In this document: piece after piece, positions 1 through 6,871 of the stretch
Position numbering within the stretch: the stretch's first letter is position 1
How the letters are laid out: each line of letters begins with the position of its first letter
From: Candidatus Latescibacterota bacterium
GTDB lineage: Bacteria > Latescibacterota > UBA2968 > UBA8231
Direction of reading: 5' to 3'
DNA: 64,000 nucleotides
Assembly: GCA_022826515.1 (NCBI GenBank)
Contig: JAJDUT010000083.1
Span: 67,371 to 131,370, forward strand
Made by a program: the position numbers and the translations under genes
Notes under the pieces: generated by a model
What the model was told of the DNA's origin: nothing
Databases searched by the model: none
What the model saw: the letters and a program-made list of their open reading frames with translations, nothing else

Positions 1-116
1 TCGGCCCATTGCCGCTCCGATTCAAGTTCGGCTAGGAGGAAACGCGCAAATTTGTCCTGTTCCTCTTGCGGCAGTTTGGCGGCTCTCTCGAAAGCCTTTT
101 GTAGAAGTTGGGTCAT
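1..116 (-). CDS. antitoxin-like short protein, cut by window edge
   Basis: Only the first 38 codons are visible; the 3' end lies off the left edge. The ATG at 116 has a GGAG nine bases upstream. The protein begins MTQLLQKAFERAAKLP and continues with a charged helix (LPQEEQDKFARFLLAELESE). This resembles the N-terminal helices of short addiction-module antitoxins that are often paired with PIN or RelE toxins. The partner would be outside the window. It lies next to another antitoxin gene (283-591), so this end may be a toxin-antitoxin island. Family assignment is by resemblance only. Confidence 0.6.
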   Translation of the reverse strand, partial: MTQLLQKAFERAAKLPQEEQDKFARFLLAELESERQWA

Positions 117-282
117 CTGTTTTTACTCCTTGCTTTTAATTGTCCGATTTGCGCTCTGGCGGACCTGTGCCAGAGCGAGCCATTTGCCGCAGCGTAACCC
201 GATAGTCATGCTTGCTCATAGAGCGGCAGCATCTCCTGACGAACAAGGGATTATAGCCAGTTCAGGTCCTATTCTAGGCAGG

Positions 283-591
283 TTAGCCAGCGGCCGATTG
301 CAGGCCCTTCCACGGCTTGATCTTCGCCAGATCGGCGGCGAGAGTTTCTTCCGCCACTTCGGTGTCGTACTCTATCTGCGCTCTCAGCCAGTAGCCCTTG
401 GAGAGGCCGAAAAAGCGACACAAGCGCAAGTCCGTATCCGCTGTAATGGTCCGCTTACCGGCTACAATCTCACTGATTCGCTGGGCGGGAACACCGATTT
501 CTTTAGCGAGGCGATACTGCGAGAGTTCCATGGGGACCAAAAACTCCTCTCGCAGCAATTCTCCGGGCGTCACAGGTTTGAGCTTGGACAT
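283..591 (-). CDS. higA: HigA-type XRE antitoxin
   Basis: A 102-aa protein starting MSKLKPVTPGELLREEF, the usual opening of HigA antitoxins, which bind their own promoter and neutralise the HigB mRNA endonuclease. The helix-turn-helix is around residues 23-47 (SQYRLAKEIGVPAQRISEIV), followed by the typical FFGLSKGYWLRAQ segment. An upstream in-frame start at 639 would add 16 residues, but it lies inside the toxin remnant, so the ATG at 591 is preferred. In an intact operon higB would sit directly upstream; here only its last codons remain (605-727). The antitoxin looks intact and may now be an orphan regulator. Confidence 0.85.
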   Translation of the reverse strand: MSKLKPVTPGELLREEFLVPMELSQYRLAKEIGVPAQRISEIVAGKRTITADTDLRLCRFFGLSKGYWLRAQIEYDTEVAEETLAADLAKIKPWKGLQSAAG

Positions 592-604
592 ACTCTTTTC
601 GTTC

Positions 605-727
605 CTAATGGTAATCGACGATCTCGACATTTTCCGCACCGGCAGCCGACCAGCGGAAGCACACCCGAAACTGGTCGTTCACGCGAATGTGAATAATAAC
701 GCGATACGTGATTAATATCAAACGGAA
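605..727 (-). pseudogene. higB: higB toxin remnant (C-terminal end only)
   Basis: Directly upstream of higA an open frame encodes IRVNDQFRVCFRW, then a short linker, then VEIVDYH and a stop. These are the conserved last ~29 residues of HigB (RelE/ParE superfamily) toxins. The frame is open only from a stop at 728-730, has no plausible start codon, and lacks about the first 60 residues of the normal ~92-aa toxin. The recognisable homology covers roughly 605-691. The 5' part was probably lost by a deletion or rearrangement that brought the sugar-transport operon next to it. Confidence 0.75.
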
Positions 728-758
728 CTATCTAGCTGCTGTGCGGCTGCCGCTGCGC

Positions 759-1661
759 TTACCCCTTCACCGCCCCTAGCTGAATCCCGCTGATAAACCA
801 GCGCTGAAAGAAGACGAAAACCGCGATCATCGGCACGAGCATCAACACCGACCCCGCGCAAATCAGCCCGTAATCGTTGACGTACAGATCCGACAGCTTG
901 GCCAGTCCCACCGGCAGCACCATCATAGAATCCGAATCCGTCATAATCAGCGGCCAGAGAAAGGCCCGCCAACGCCCTAGGAAGGTAAAAATCGCCAGGG
1001 CACCCAGCGCCGGTTTGGCCAGCGGCACCACCACGTGCCAAAACACGCCCCACGCCGAGCACCCGTCGATGAGCGCCGCCTCCTCGATCTCGCGCGAAAT
1101 GCCCAGCAAAAACTGCCGCAGCATGAACGTCCCATAGGCACTGAAACACCCTGGCGCGATCAGGGCGAAGAAACTGTCTAGCCCCACTGGATGGCCGATG
1201 TAGTGACTCTCTAGGTAGAGGAAACCGCTGAAGAAATCCGTTGCTAATACTGCGTTTAGCCATTCGGGAATTTTCTTCATCAACACGAATTGTGGGATCA
1301 TCAACACGTCGGCCGGAATCATCATCGTCGATAGATAGCCGAGGAAGAGCACGTCGCGGCCCCGGAACTGCAAGCGGGCAAAGGCGTACGCCGCCAGTGC
1401 GCTGGTGGCTACTTGGACCACAGTGACGGCGGTGGCGATGAACAGCGAATTGGCGTAGTAGCGGAGGAAGGAGAAGGCGCTGAACACGCCGGTGTAGTTG
1501 TCCGTTGTCCAGCGCGGCGGAATCCACCCGAGCGTCACATCGACGTTGTACTTGAAGGAAGTGAGTAGGGTCCACACCAGCGGCACCACCATGCCGCTGA
1601 GCACGAGTAGTAGGATCGCATAGATCAGGACCGTTGATTGGTACTGACGCCAGCGAGCCAT
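759..1661 (-). CDS. carbohydrate ABC transporter permease (MalG/UgpE type)
   Basis: A 300-aa inner-membrane permease of the MalG/UgpE family. Six hydrophobic segments are visible, starting with TVLIYAILLLVLSGMVVPLV near the N-terminus. The cytoplasmic EAA loop that docks on the ATPase is present (EEAALIDGCSAWGVFWHVVVP). It would form the channel with the permease encoded just upstream; the two genes overlap by one base (TAATG), so they are translationally coupled. It is the last gene of the PhyH-binding protein-permease-permease run. No ATPase gene follows, so a shared MalK/UgpC-type ATPase from elsewhere is probably used. The substrate is not evident, likely a sugar, polyol or glycoside. Confidence 0.93.
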   Translation of the reverse strand: MARWRQYQSTVLIYAILLLVLSGMVVPLVWTLLTSFKYNVDVTLGWIPPRWTTDNYTGVFSAFSFLRYYANSLFIATAVTVVQVATSALAAYAFARLQFRGRDVLFLGYLSTMMIPADVLMIPQFVLMKKIPEWLNAVLATDFFSGFLYLESHYIGHPVGLDSFFALIAPGCFSAYGTFMLRQFLLGISREIEEAALIDGCSAWGVFWHVVVPLAKPALGALAIFTFLGRWRAFLWPLIMTDSDSMMVLPVGLAKLSDLYVNDYGLICAGSVLMLVPMIAVFVFFQRWFISGIQLGAVKG

Positions 1662-2605
1662 TAGACGGCCTCCAGCCGCTTGCCGCCGTAGCGCCAGTTG
1701 AGCAAGGTCGCTGCGAAAATCAGCGCGAAGAGCACCATTGAAATCGCCGCGGCGTACCCTACTTCTAGCTGCTCGTACGCCTGGGTGTAGATGTAGTAGC
1801 TCATGGTAGTGGTCGATCCCTCGGGGCCGCCTCCGGTCATTACATAAGCGGCCTCAAAGCCACCTTGCAGGCCGCCGATTATACTGGTGACGAGGATGAA
1901 AAACGTCGTGGGCGCTAGCTGGGGCACGGTGATGTGGATGAGCTGGGACCACCAGCCAGCGCCGTCCATTTCAGCGGCCTCGTAGAGTTCGAGTGGGATG
2001 TTTTGCAGGCCGGCCAAATAGAGAACCATGTTGTAGCCGCCGACGCTGGCCCAGATGAACATGATGATCAACGCGGGCTTGGCCCAAGACGCGTCGATTA
2101 GCCACCCCGGCAGGAGTGCAGCGGCCCGCTCGGGCGCGATACCCAGCACCCCAAAAATTTGCCACAAAAGCCCGTTTATGATGCCGACGTTTGGCTCGTA
2201 GGTCAGGAGCATTTTCCAAACCATGTAGATGGCGATGCCCGTACACAGGTGGGGAATGAAGAACAGGGTGCGGAAGAAGATGCGGCCGGGCAGTTCTTTG
2301 TTTAACAGCACGGCCAAGAGCAGGGAGCCGACCATGGCGAGCGGGATGTTGAGCATCAAAAAGAGCGTGTTGCCGAGGTACTTCCAAAAGTACGGGTCGC
2401 GCGCCACCCACTCGCCATCGACCTTTGTGAAGAGCACTAGATCCGCAAAATTGTCCAACCCGATGAATACGGGTGCGCCCGAGGCGAGCTGATAGCGGTA
2501 GAAGCCCATGCCCGCAGCCACTACGACCGGGCCGAGTGCGAAGATGAGAAAGCCGACGAAATTGGGCAGCAGAAAGAAGAACGCGGCTTTGTTTTGGTTT
2601 CTCAC
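1661..2605 (-). CDS. carbohydrate ABC transporter permease (MalF/UgpA type)
   Basis: A 314-aa MalF/UgpA-type permease. The start is the GTG at 2605, which overlaps the stop of the binding-protein gene (GTGA) and gives the expected start RNQNKAAFFFLLPNFVGFL; a longer upstream reading only extends over the end of the binding-protein gene. Six transmembrane helices and the EAA loop (ELYEAAEMDGAGWWSQLIHI) are visible. It pairs with the 759-1661 permease. Overlapping stops and starts on both sides indicate a single transcript. Confidence 0.93.
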   Translation of the reverse strand: MRNQNKAAFFFLLPNFVGFLIFALGPVVVAAGMGFYRYQLASGAPVFIGLDNFADLVLFTKVDGEWVARDPYFWKYLGNTLFLMLNIPLAMVGSLLLAVLLNKELPGRIFFRTLFFIPHLCTGIAIYMVWKMLLTYEPNVGIINGLLWQIFGVLGIAPERAAALLPGWLIDASWAKPALIIMFIWASVGGYNMVLYLAGLQNIPLELYEAAEMDGAGWWSQLIHITVPQLAPTTFFILVTSIIGGLQGGFEAAYVMTGGGPEGSTTTMSYYIYTQAYEQLEVGYAAAISMVLFALIFAATLLNWRYGGKRLEAV

Positions 2606-3894
2606 AATGCGCTTTCCTCGGCGTACATGCGCTGCAGATAGGCGTTGGTCACTTGGTGGGCTTCGGCGAGGGCTTCGGCCACGCTCTCGCGGCCAGTGAG
2701 GGCGGCGTCGAGTTCGTCGAGCATCCGGCGGTAGAGGTCCTCCCACCACAGTTCCTGGGGAAAGAGCCGGACCTTGTAGTCCATCGAGCGCACGAAGACT
2801 TCTTCTTCATAGGGCGTTGACGCCCGCGGATAGGTGTTGCGGGCCACCGAGCGCTGCGGCGGCAGGTCGCTGCCCAACTTGGCCATCTTGGTCGTCGCCT
2901 CGGCCGAGATCATGTGCTTGAGCACATCCCAGGCGACTTCTGGCTCGCGCGTGCCCTTCCAGATCGTAAAACCGACGCTGGCGTAGCGCGTCTGTCGGCC
3001 GGCCGGTCCCTGGGGAAAGAGCGCCGCATCCCACTCGAAGCGGTCCAAAAGCTGAAAGGTCGGCAGCATCCACGGCCCCATGATGCCGATGGCAATGCGT
3101 CCGGCCTCAAAGGTGAAGGTGCTCATGGCGTTGTCGCTGCGCACGCCGGGCCGAGGGGGACTGACCTTGTGCTTGAAATAGAGATCGACGTAGAACTGCA
3201 CGGCTTGGGCCACGCGCGGATCGTCGAGGTTGGAGACGTAGCGCCCGTTTTCCTGCCGGAGGAAGTCCCCGCCCATGCTCCACACGTAGCTGGCGATGTC
3301 GTACGGGGTGCAGCCGTATATATCTGGCAGGCCGTCTTGGTCTTCGTCGATGGTCAGGGCCTTGGCCTTGGCTAGGAGATCGTCGAGAGTCCAGTCGTCG
3401 GTGGGATAGCTGATGCCGTAGCGGTCGAAGAGATCTTTGTTGTAAAAGCAGGTGATGGTGCTGCCTTTGACCGGAATGCCGTAGAGGATGTCGTGGTAGG
3501 TGTACGCTTGCAGACCCACCGGATAGTAATCGCCGGTGTCGAGCTGGTCGCGCCGCACCAAGTCGTCGAGCGGCAAAAGCTGCCCAGTGCTAGCGACTTG
3601 GGGCATCTGCCGCCAGTGCAATACGCAGATGTCGGGGGCGTGCCCGGCGTCCATGCCCGTCAGCAGCTTTTGCACGACGCTGCGACCGGGCACTACCTCT
3701 AAACGCAAGCGAACTTCTGGGTGCTGCTGGCGATATTCGGCGGCGACATGGCGGTACAGCTCGGCCTCCTGCGGCGAGCCATATACCCACATGGTCAGCA
3801 CCTCTTCGGCTGGGTACCAGTGGATGGAGAGGACGCCCCAGAGTGCTCCGGCAGCTAGTGCCGCGACGATCCCCAAGCGAACAAACGGCGGCAA
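2602..3894 (-). CDS. extracellular solute-binding protein, family 1
   Basis: A 430-aa periplasmic binding protein for a sugar-type ABC importer. An N-terminal hydrophobic segment (residues about 7-25) acts as signal peptide or anchor; there is no lipobox cysteine. The body shows the bilobal family-1 hallmarks: LTMWVYGSPQEAELY at the start of lobe 1, a GIPVKGSTITCFYNKDLF segment, and a SVGFTIWKGTREPEVAWDVLKHM region near the end. The start is an unusual TTG at 3894, nine bases after the PhyH stop and in the same frame; no ATG or GTG gives the signal sequence. It is the second gene of the operon after the PhyH enzyme, suggesting that the enzyme and the importer act on the same compound. Confidence 0.9.
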   Translation of the reverse strand: MPPFVRLGIVAALAAGALWGVLSIHWYPAEEVLTMWVYGSPQEAELYRHVAAEYRQQHPEVRLRLEVVPGRSVVQKLLTGMDAGHAPDICVLHWRQMPQVASTGQLLPLDDLVRRDQLDTGDYYPVGLQAYTYHDILYGIPVKGSTITCFYNKDLFDRYGISYPTDDWTLDDLLAKAKALTIDEDQDGLPDIYGCTPYDIASYVWSMGGDFLRQENGRYVSNLDDPRVAQAVQFYVDLYFKHKVSPPRPGVRSDNAMSTFTFEAGRIAIGIMGPWMLPTFQLLDRFEWDAALFPQGPAGRQTRYASVGFTIWKGTREPEVAWDVLKHMISAEATTKMAKLGSDLPPQRSVARNTYPRASTPYEEEVFVRSMDYKVRLFPQELWWEDLYRRMLDELDAALTGRESVAEALAEAHQVTNAYLQRMYAEESAL

Positions 3895-3903
3895 GGTAGC
3901 GGT

Positions 3904-4770
3904 CTAGCCGGCGGCGAATACTTTTTCTTGCAGCGGCTTTTGCAGTTCGTAAATGCCGCCGCCGCTGCGCGTCCCGGCTGGCATGCGCGTGCGAGCTGTC
4001 ATCGACACGAGGCGGAAATCGTAGGTGGGTTCGCCGCGCAGAATATTGGCGTTAAAGGATTCCCAGTTGCCCACTCCGCCGAGCGGCCAAGCATCGACGG
4101 CCGCGTACTGATACAGCAAGAGTCGCCGGGACATACCCGAGCGGTTGAGCGCCGAGCCGTGCAAAGTGCGGCTGTGGTGGATGGAAAGCGAACCGGCTTT
4201 CATCGCTAGGGGTACAGCCGAAGAGAGGTCGATCTCGTCGCGCTCTGGGCTGATGGCCCCGATAAAGTAGCCGTCTTGGTGATGGTCGAGGATCGGACCT
4301 TTGTGGGAACCGGGCACTACCATCATGCAGCCGTTTTCTTCTGTGGCGTCGTCTAGGGCAATGCCCACGGCGCACAAATCGTCGTTAGTGTGCGGATAGT
4401 GGGCAAAGTCTTGGTGCCACTCGACTGGGCTGCCGCCGTCGGCTGGTTTCATGTTGAGCTTGTCGCCTTGGGCGCGGATGGCCGGGCCGATCAGGGGCGT
4501 CAAAATATCTAGGATGCGGCTGTCGCGCATCAAGCCGCCGAAGAAGGGGTGATAACTCGCCGGTGCGCTCAAGCGGCGCACCTTGGGGTTTTCCGGGGTG
4601 TGGTCCGGCTCTAGGTCGAAGTGCCCGCTCTGCTCGGAGACGCGCCGCGACTGCTCGACGAAGTCATCTACAATGGCGTGTGCCTCCTCTAATTCGTCTG
4701 GACTCAACACATCCTCGACGACGAGATAGCCGTGTTCGCGGTAGAAATCGATCTGTTTTTGGGTGAGCAT
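3904..4770 (-). CDS. phytanoyl-CoA dioxygenase (PhyH) family protein
   Basis: A 288-aa member of the PhyH branch of Fe(II)/2-oxoglutarate oxygenases. The ATG at 4770 follows AGGAG at good spacing and gives the typical opening MLTQKQIDFYREHGYLVV. The iron triad is complete: H119-Q-D121 (EWHQDF) and distal H204 (RTLHGS), with the 2-oxoglutarate arginine at 215/216. The family hydroxylates small molecules (acyl-CoA, ectoine, phosphonates and others), so the substrate cannot be read from sequence. It is the first gene of the run that continues into the binding protein and permeases, so oxidation of an imported compound is a reasonable inference. It serves as the canonical reference for the divergent PhyH copies elsewhere in the window. 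Confidence 0.9.
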   Translation of the reverse strand: MLTQKQIDFYREHGYLVVEDVLSPDELEEAHAIVDDFVEQSRRVSEQSGHFDLEPDHTPENPKVRRLSAPASYHPFFGGLMRDSRILDILTPLIGPAIRAQGDKLNMKPADGGSPVEWHQDFAHYPHTNDDLCAVGIALDDATEENGCMMVVPGSHKGPILDHHQDGYFIGAISPERDEIDLSSAVPLAMKAGSLSIHHSRTLHGSALNRSGMSRRLLLYQYAAVDAWPLGGVGNWESFNANILRGEPTYDFRLVSMTARTRMPAGTRSGGGIYELQKPLQEKVFAAG

Positions 4771-4791
4771 ACAATCTCCTAAGTAGCATTT

Positions 4792-4822
4792 GGGCAGGCC
4801 CCGCACGTAGCGAAGCCTGCCC
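4792..4822. repeat. inverted repeat after first CBM9-like gene
   Basis: GGGCAGGC and GCCTGCCC form an 8-bp stem around a 15-base loop between the CBM9-like gene (4851-5744) and the PhyH gene. A near copy lies after the second CBM9-like gene at 5795-5828, with the same GGGCAGGCCCCGCAC left half. There is no T-run on the minus strand, so it is more likely an mRNA-stabilising or processing hairpin, or a dispersed repeat, than a terminator. Confidence 0.6.
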
Positions 4823-4850
4823 GAATTGCGACAACTAAAAAAAGAGAATT

Positions 4851-5744
4851 TTAGAACTGGGCTTTAATCCGGCCCCAGCTACTGGCGTCAACGGATGTCG
4901 CCGCGCCCCAGTCGATGTTGGGATCGGCCGGGGTTAGCAACAGATCGTTGAGCGCGCGGCAGCACCCAATCGATTGGGTGCTCCACTGGCCGATGCGGTT
5001 GTCGCCCTCGCCTTCGCCGCCATCGACTTCGTTGATCGTCAGGGTGAAGTGAATGACGCTGCCCTCGGTCAAGTCGTGAATTTCGACTTGATCTTCAGTA
5101 GCCTCCTCCGATTTCGGCATCCGCTCGATCGGCAGGATGCGGATCTCGTAGTCGTACGTGCTCTCGCCGAACTCGTCGCCCGAGAAGGTGTGGGCGATCT
5201 CAATCCACTGAGAACCGCTGGTCAGCCAGGGCAGGTTGCGGTTGGGGCGATACCACTCAAAGGTCTCCTGATAGACCGGGAAGGCGAACTTATAGCTAAA
5301 ATTGGTGGCGTCGTCGCCTTGGTTTTGGTCCTCGCTGGCCTGATGCTGGGCGTTGACCTCGTATTCGACGCTGTCATCCCAGTAGAATCTGCCCGGGTCC
5401 TGACGTTGGGTGACGTGTCTGTCGTCGAAGATGCGGGTGGTGGCATAGACGTTATTGGTCCCGTCGTTCCAGCCGACGATGTGGCGGACCTGCAGCGAAC
5501 TAGCGTCGAGGGCACCGCGAGCAACGTTATCGCCGGCGAAGCCTTCAAGCGAAAACAGGGATTCGCTAAAAATCCCGTATTGATCCAAGGGCACGGGAGC
5601 CCACTCGCTGGGGTTGCCGTCGATGACGGGCACGTTGGCATCGGGGAAATTCACGGCGACCAACAACTCGCCCGGCGGCTCGTGGGCTTGAGCGGCAACC
5701 ACAAGGCCCAACGAGGCAAGGGCGGTGGTGAGGAACTTTTTCAT
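4851..5744 (-). CDS. secreted CBM9/DOMON-like protein, copy 1
   Basis: A 297-aa exported protein. The ATG at 5744 follows GGAGG by ten bases and gives the signal peptide MKKFLTTALASLGLVVAAQA. After cleavage comes VNFPDANVPVIDGNPSEWAP, the IDGxxxEW opening typical of family-9 carbohydrate-binding/DOMON-like domains, then a beta-rich body with DDSVEYEVNA and the acidic VDGGEGEGDNRIGQWS near the end. It is a tandem paralogue of 5858-6751, the same length and mostly identical. Location is periplasmic or outer surface. A role in binding glycans or a haem-like ligand is possible; no catalytic residues are recognised. Confidence 0.8.
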   Translation of the reverse strand: MKKFLTTALASLGLVVAAQAHEPPGELLVAVNFPDANVPVIDGNPSEWAPVPLDQYGIFSESLFSLEGFAGDNVARGALDASSLQVRHIVGWNDGTNNVYATTRIFDDRHVTQRQDPGRFYWDDSVEYEVNAQHQASEDQNQGDDATNFSYKFAFPVYQETFEWYRPNRNLPWLTSGSQWIEIAHTFSGDEFGESTYDYEIRILPIERMPKSEEATEDQVEIHDLTEGSVIHFTLTINEVDGGEGEGDNRIGQWSTQSIGCCRALNDLLLTPADPNIDWGAATSVDASSWGRIKAQF

Positions 5745-5794
5745 GGTGAAGCTACCTCCAAGAGATAGGGTAAAAAAGAAAAAGGGGCGGTAAT

Positions 5795-5828
5795 CGGGCA
5801 GGCCCCGCACTGAGGCGAGACCTGCCCG
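5795..5828. repeat. inverted repeat after second CBM9-like gene
   Basis: CGGGCAGG and CCTGCCCG form an 8-bp stem in the 113-base gap between the two CBM9-like genes. It shares its left half and loop start with the hairpin at 4792-4822, so hairpin and gene were duplicated together. No downstream T-run. Confidence 0.6.
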
Positions 5829-5857
5829 GAATGGTACTGCGATTGAGATGAAATTGC

Positions 5858-6751
5858 CTAGAACTGGGACTTGATCCGGCCCCAGCTACTGGCGTCAACG
5901 GACGTGGCCGCGCCCCAGTCGATATTGGGATCCATCGGGGTCAAGAGCAAGTCTTGGGCAGCGTGGCAGCACGAAGTGGGATTGGTGCTCCACATGCCGA
6001 TGCGGTTGTCGCCATCGCCATCGCCGCCATCGACGTCGTTGACCGTGAGGGTGATGTGAATGACGCTGCCCTCGGTCAGGTCGTGGATGTCAACCTGGTC
6101 CTCAGTGGCTTCATCCGAGCGCGGCATCCGCTCGATCGGCAGGATGCGGAGCTCGTAGTCGTACGTGCTCTCACCGAACTCTTCGCCCGTGAAGCTATGG
6201 GCGATCTCGACCCACTGCGAGCCGCTGGTCATCCACGGCAGGTTGACAATCGGCCGATACCACTCAAAGGTCTCCTGATAGACCGGGAAGGCGAACTTGT
6301 AGCTGAAGCTGGTCGCATCGTCGCCGGGATTCAGGTCGTCGCGGGCTTGGTGTGCCGCGTTGAGCTCGTACTCGACGCTGTCATCCCAGAAGAATTTGCC
6401 CGGGTCTTGACGCTGAGTGATGTGAATATCGTCGAAGACGCGGCTGGTGATGTACACGTTGTTGGTCGCGTCGTTCCAGCCGACGATGTGACGGATCTGC
6501 ATCGAACTGGCGTCCAGCCCGCCTTGCTCGACGTTCTCGCCGGCAAAGCCGTGGATCGAATACAAGGTCTCGCTGAAAATCCCGTACTGGTCGAGGGGCA
6601 CGGGAGCCCACTCGCCGGCGTTGCCGTCAATGACGGGCACGTTGGCATCGGGAAAATTCACGGCGACCAACAAACCGCCAGGCGGGTCGTGGGCTTGGGC
6701 GGCAACCACAAGGCCCAACGAGGCCAGGGCAGTGGTGAGGAACTTTTTCAT
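5858..6751 (-). CDS. secreted CBM9/DOMON-like protein, copy 2
   Basis: A 297-aa protein with the same signal peptide (MKKFLTTALASLGLVVAAQA) and the same domain as the 4851-5744 gene; differences are scattered substitutions (for example QARDDLNPGDD against QASEDQNQGDD). The ATG at 6751 is preceded by the same GGAGG leader. The acidic VDGGDGDGDNRIGMWS stretch and C-terminal DWGAATSVDASSWGRIK are conserved. It lies just downstream of the 870-aa barrel-like gene and is probably co-transcribed with it. Two copies of the same length suggest a recent duplication with selection to keep both. Confidence 0.8.
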   Translation of the reverse strand: MKKFLTTALASLGLVVAAQAHDPPGGLLVAVNFPDANVPVIDGNAGEWAPVPLDQYGIFSETLYSIHGFAGENVEQGGLDASSMQIRHIVGWNDATNNVYITSRVFDDIHITQRQDPGKFFWDDSVEYELNAAHQARDDLNPGDDATSFSYKFAFPVYQETFEWYRPIVNLPWMTSGSQWVEIAHSFTGEEFGESTYDYELRILPIERMPRSDEATEDQVDIHDLTEGSVIHITLTVNDVDGGDGDGDNRIGMWSTNPTSCCHAAQDLLLTPMDPNIDWGAATSVDASSWGRIKSQF

Positions 6752-6871
6752 GGTAAAGCTACCTCCATGAGATAGGGTTAAAAAGAGAAAAGGTGCGGTA
6801 ACTCGTCTGTCTTCTCGGTTCCGCAACGTGAACTGCTCAATGTACAAGCCCGCAAAAGCGTATGTCAAGGC

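Noticed and set aside
52..696. 214-codon open frame on the plus strand over the higA region
   Set aside because: It is antisense to higA, the higB remnant and the antitoxin-like gene; those have recognisable families and this one has none.
718..1575. 285-codon minus-strand frame within the permease gene
   Set aside because: Out-of-frame shadow of the MalG-type permease.
4974..6775. Two long plus-strand frames opposite the CBM9-like genes
   Set aside because: They mirror each other only because the sense genes are duplicates; no signal, domain or ribosome site.
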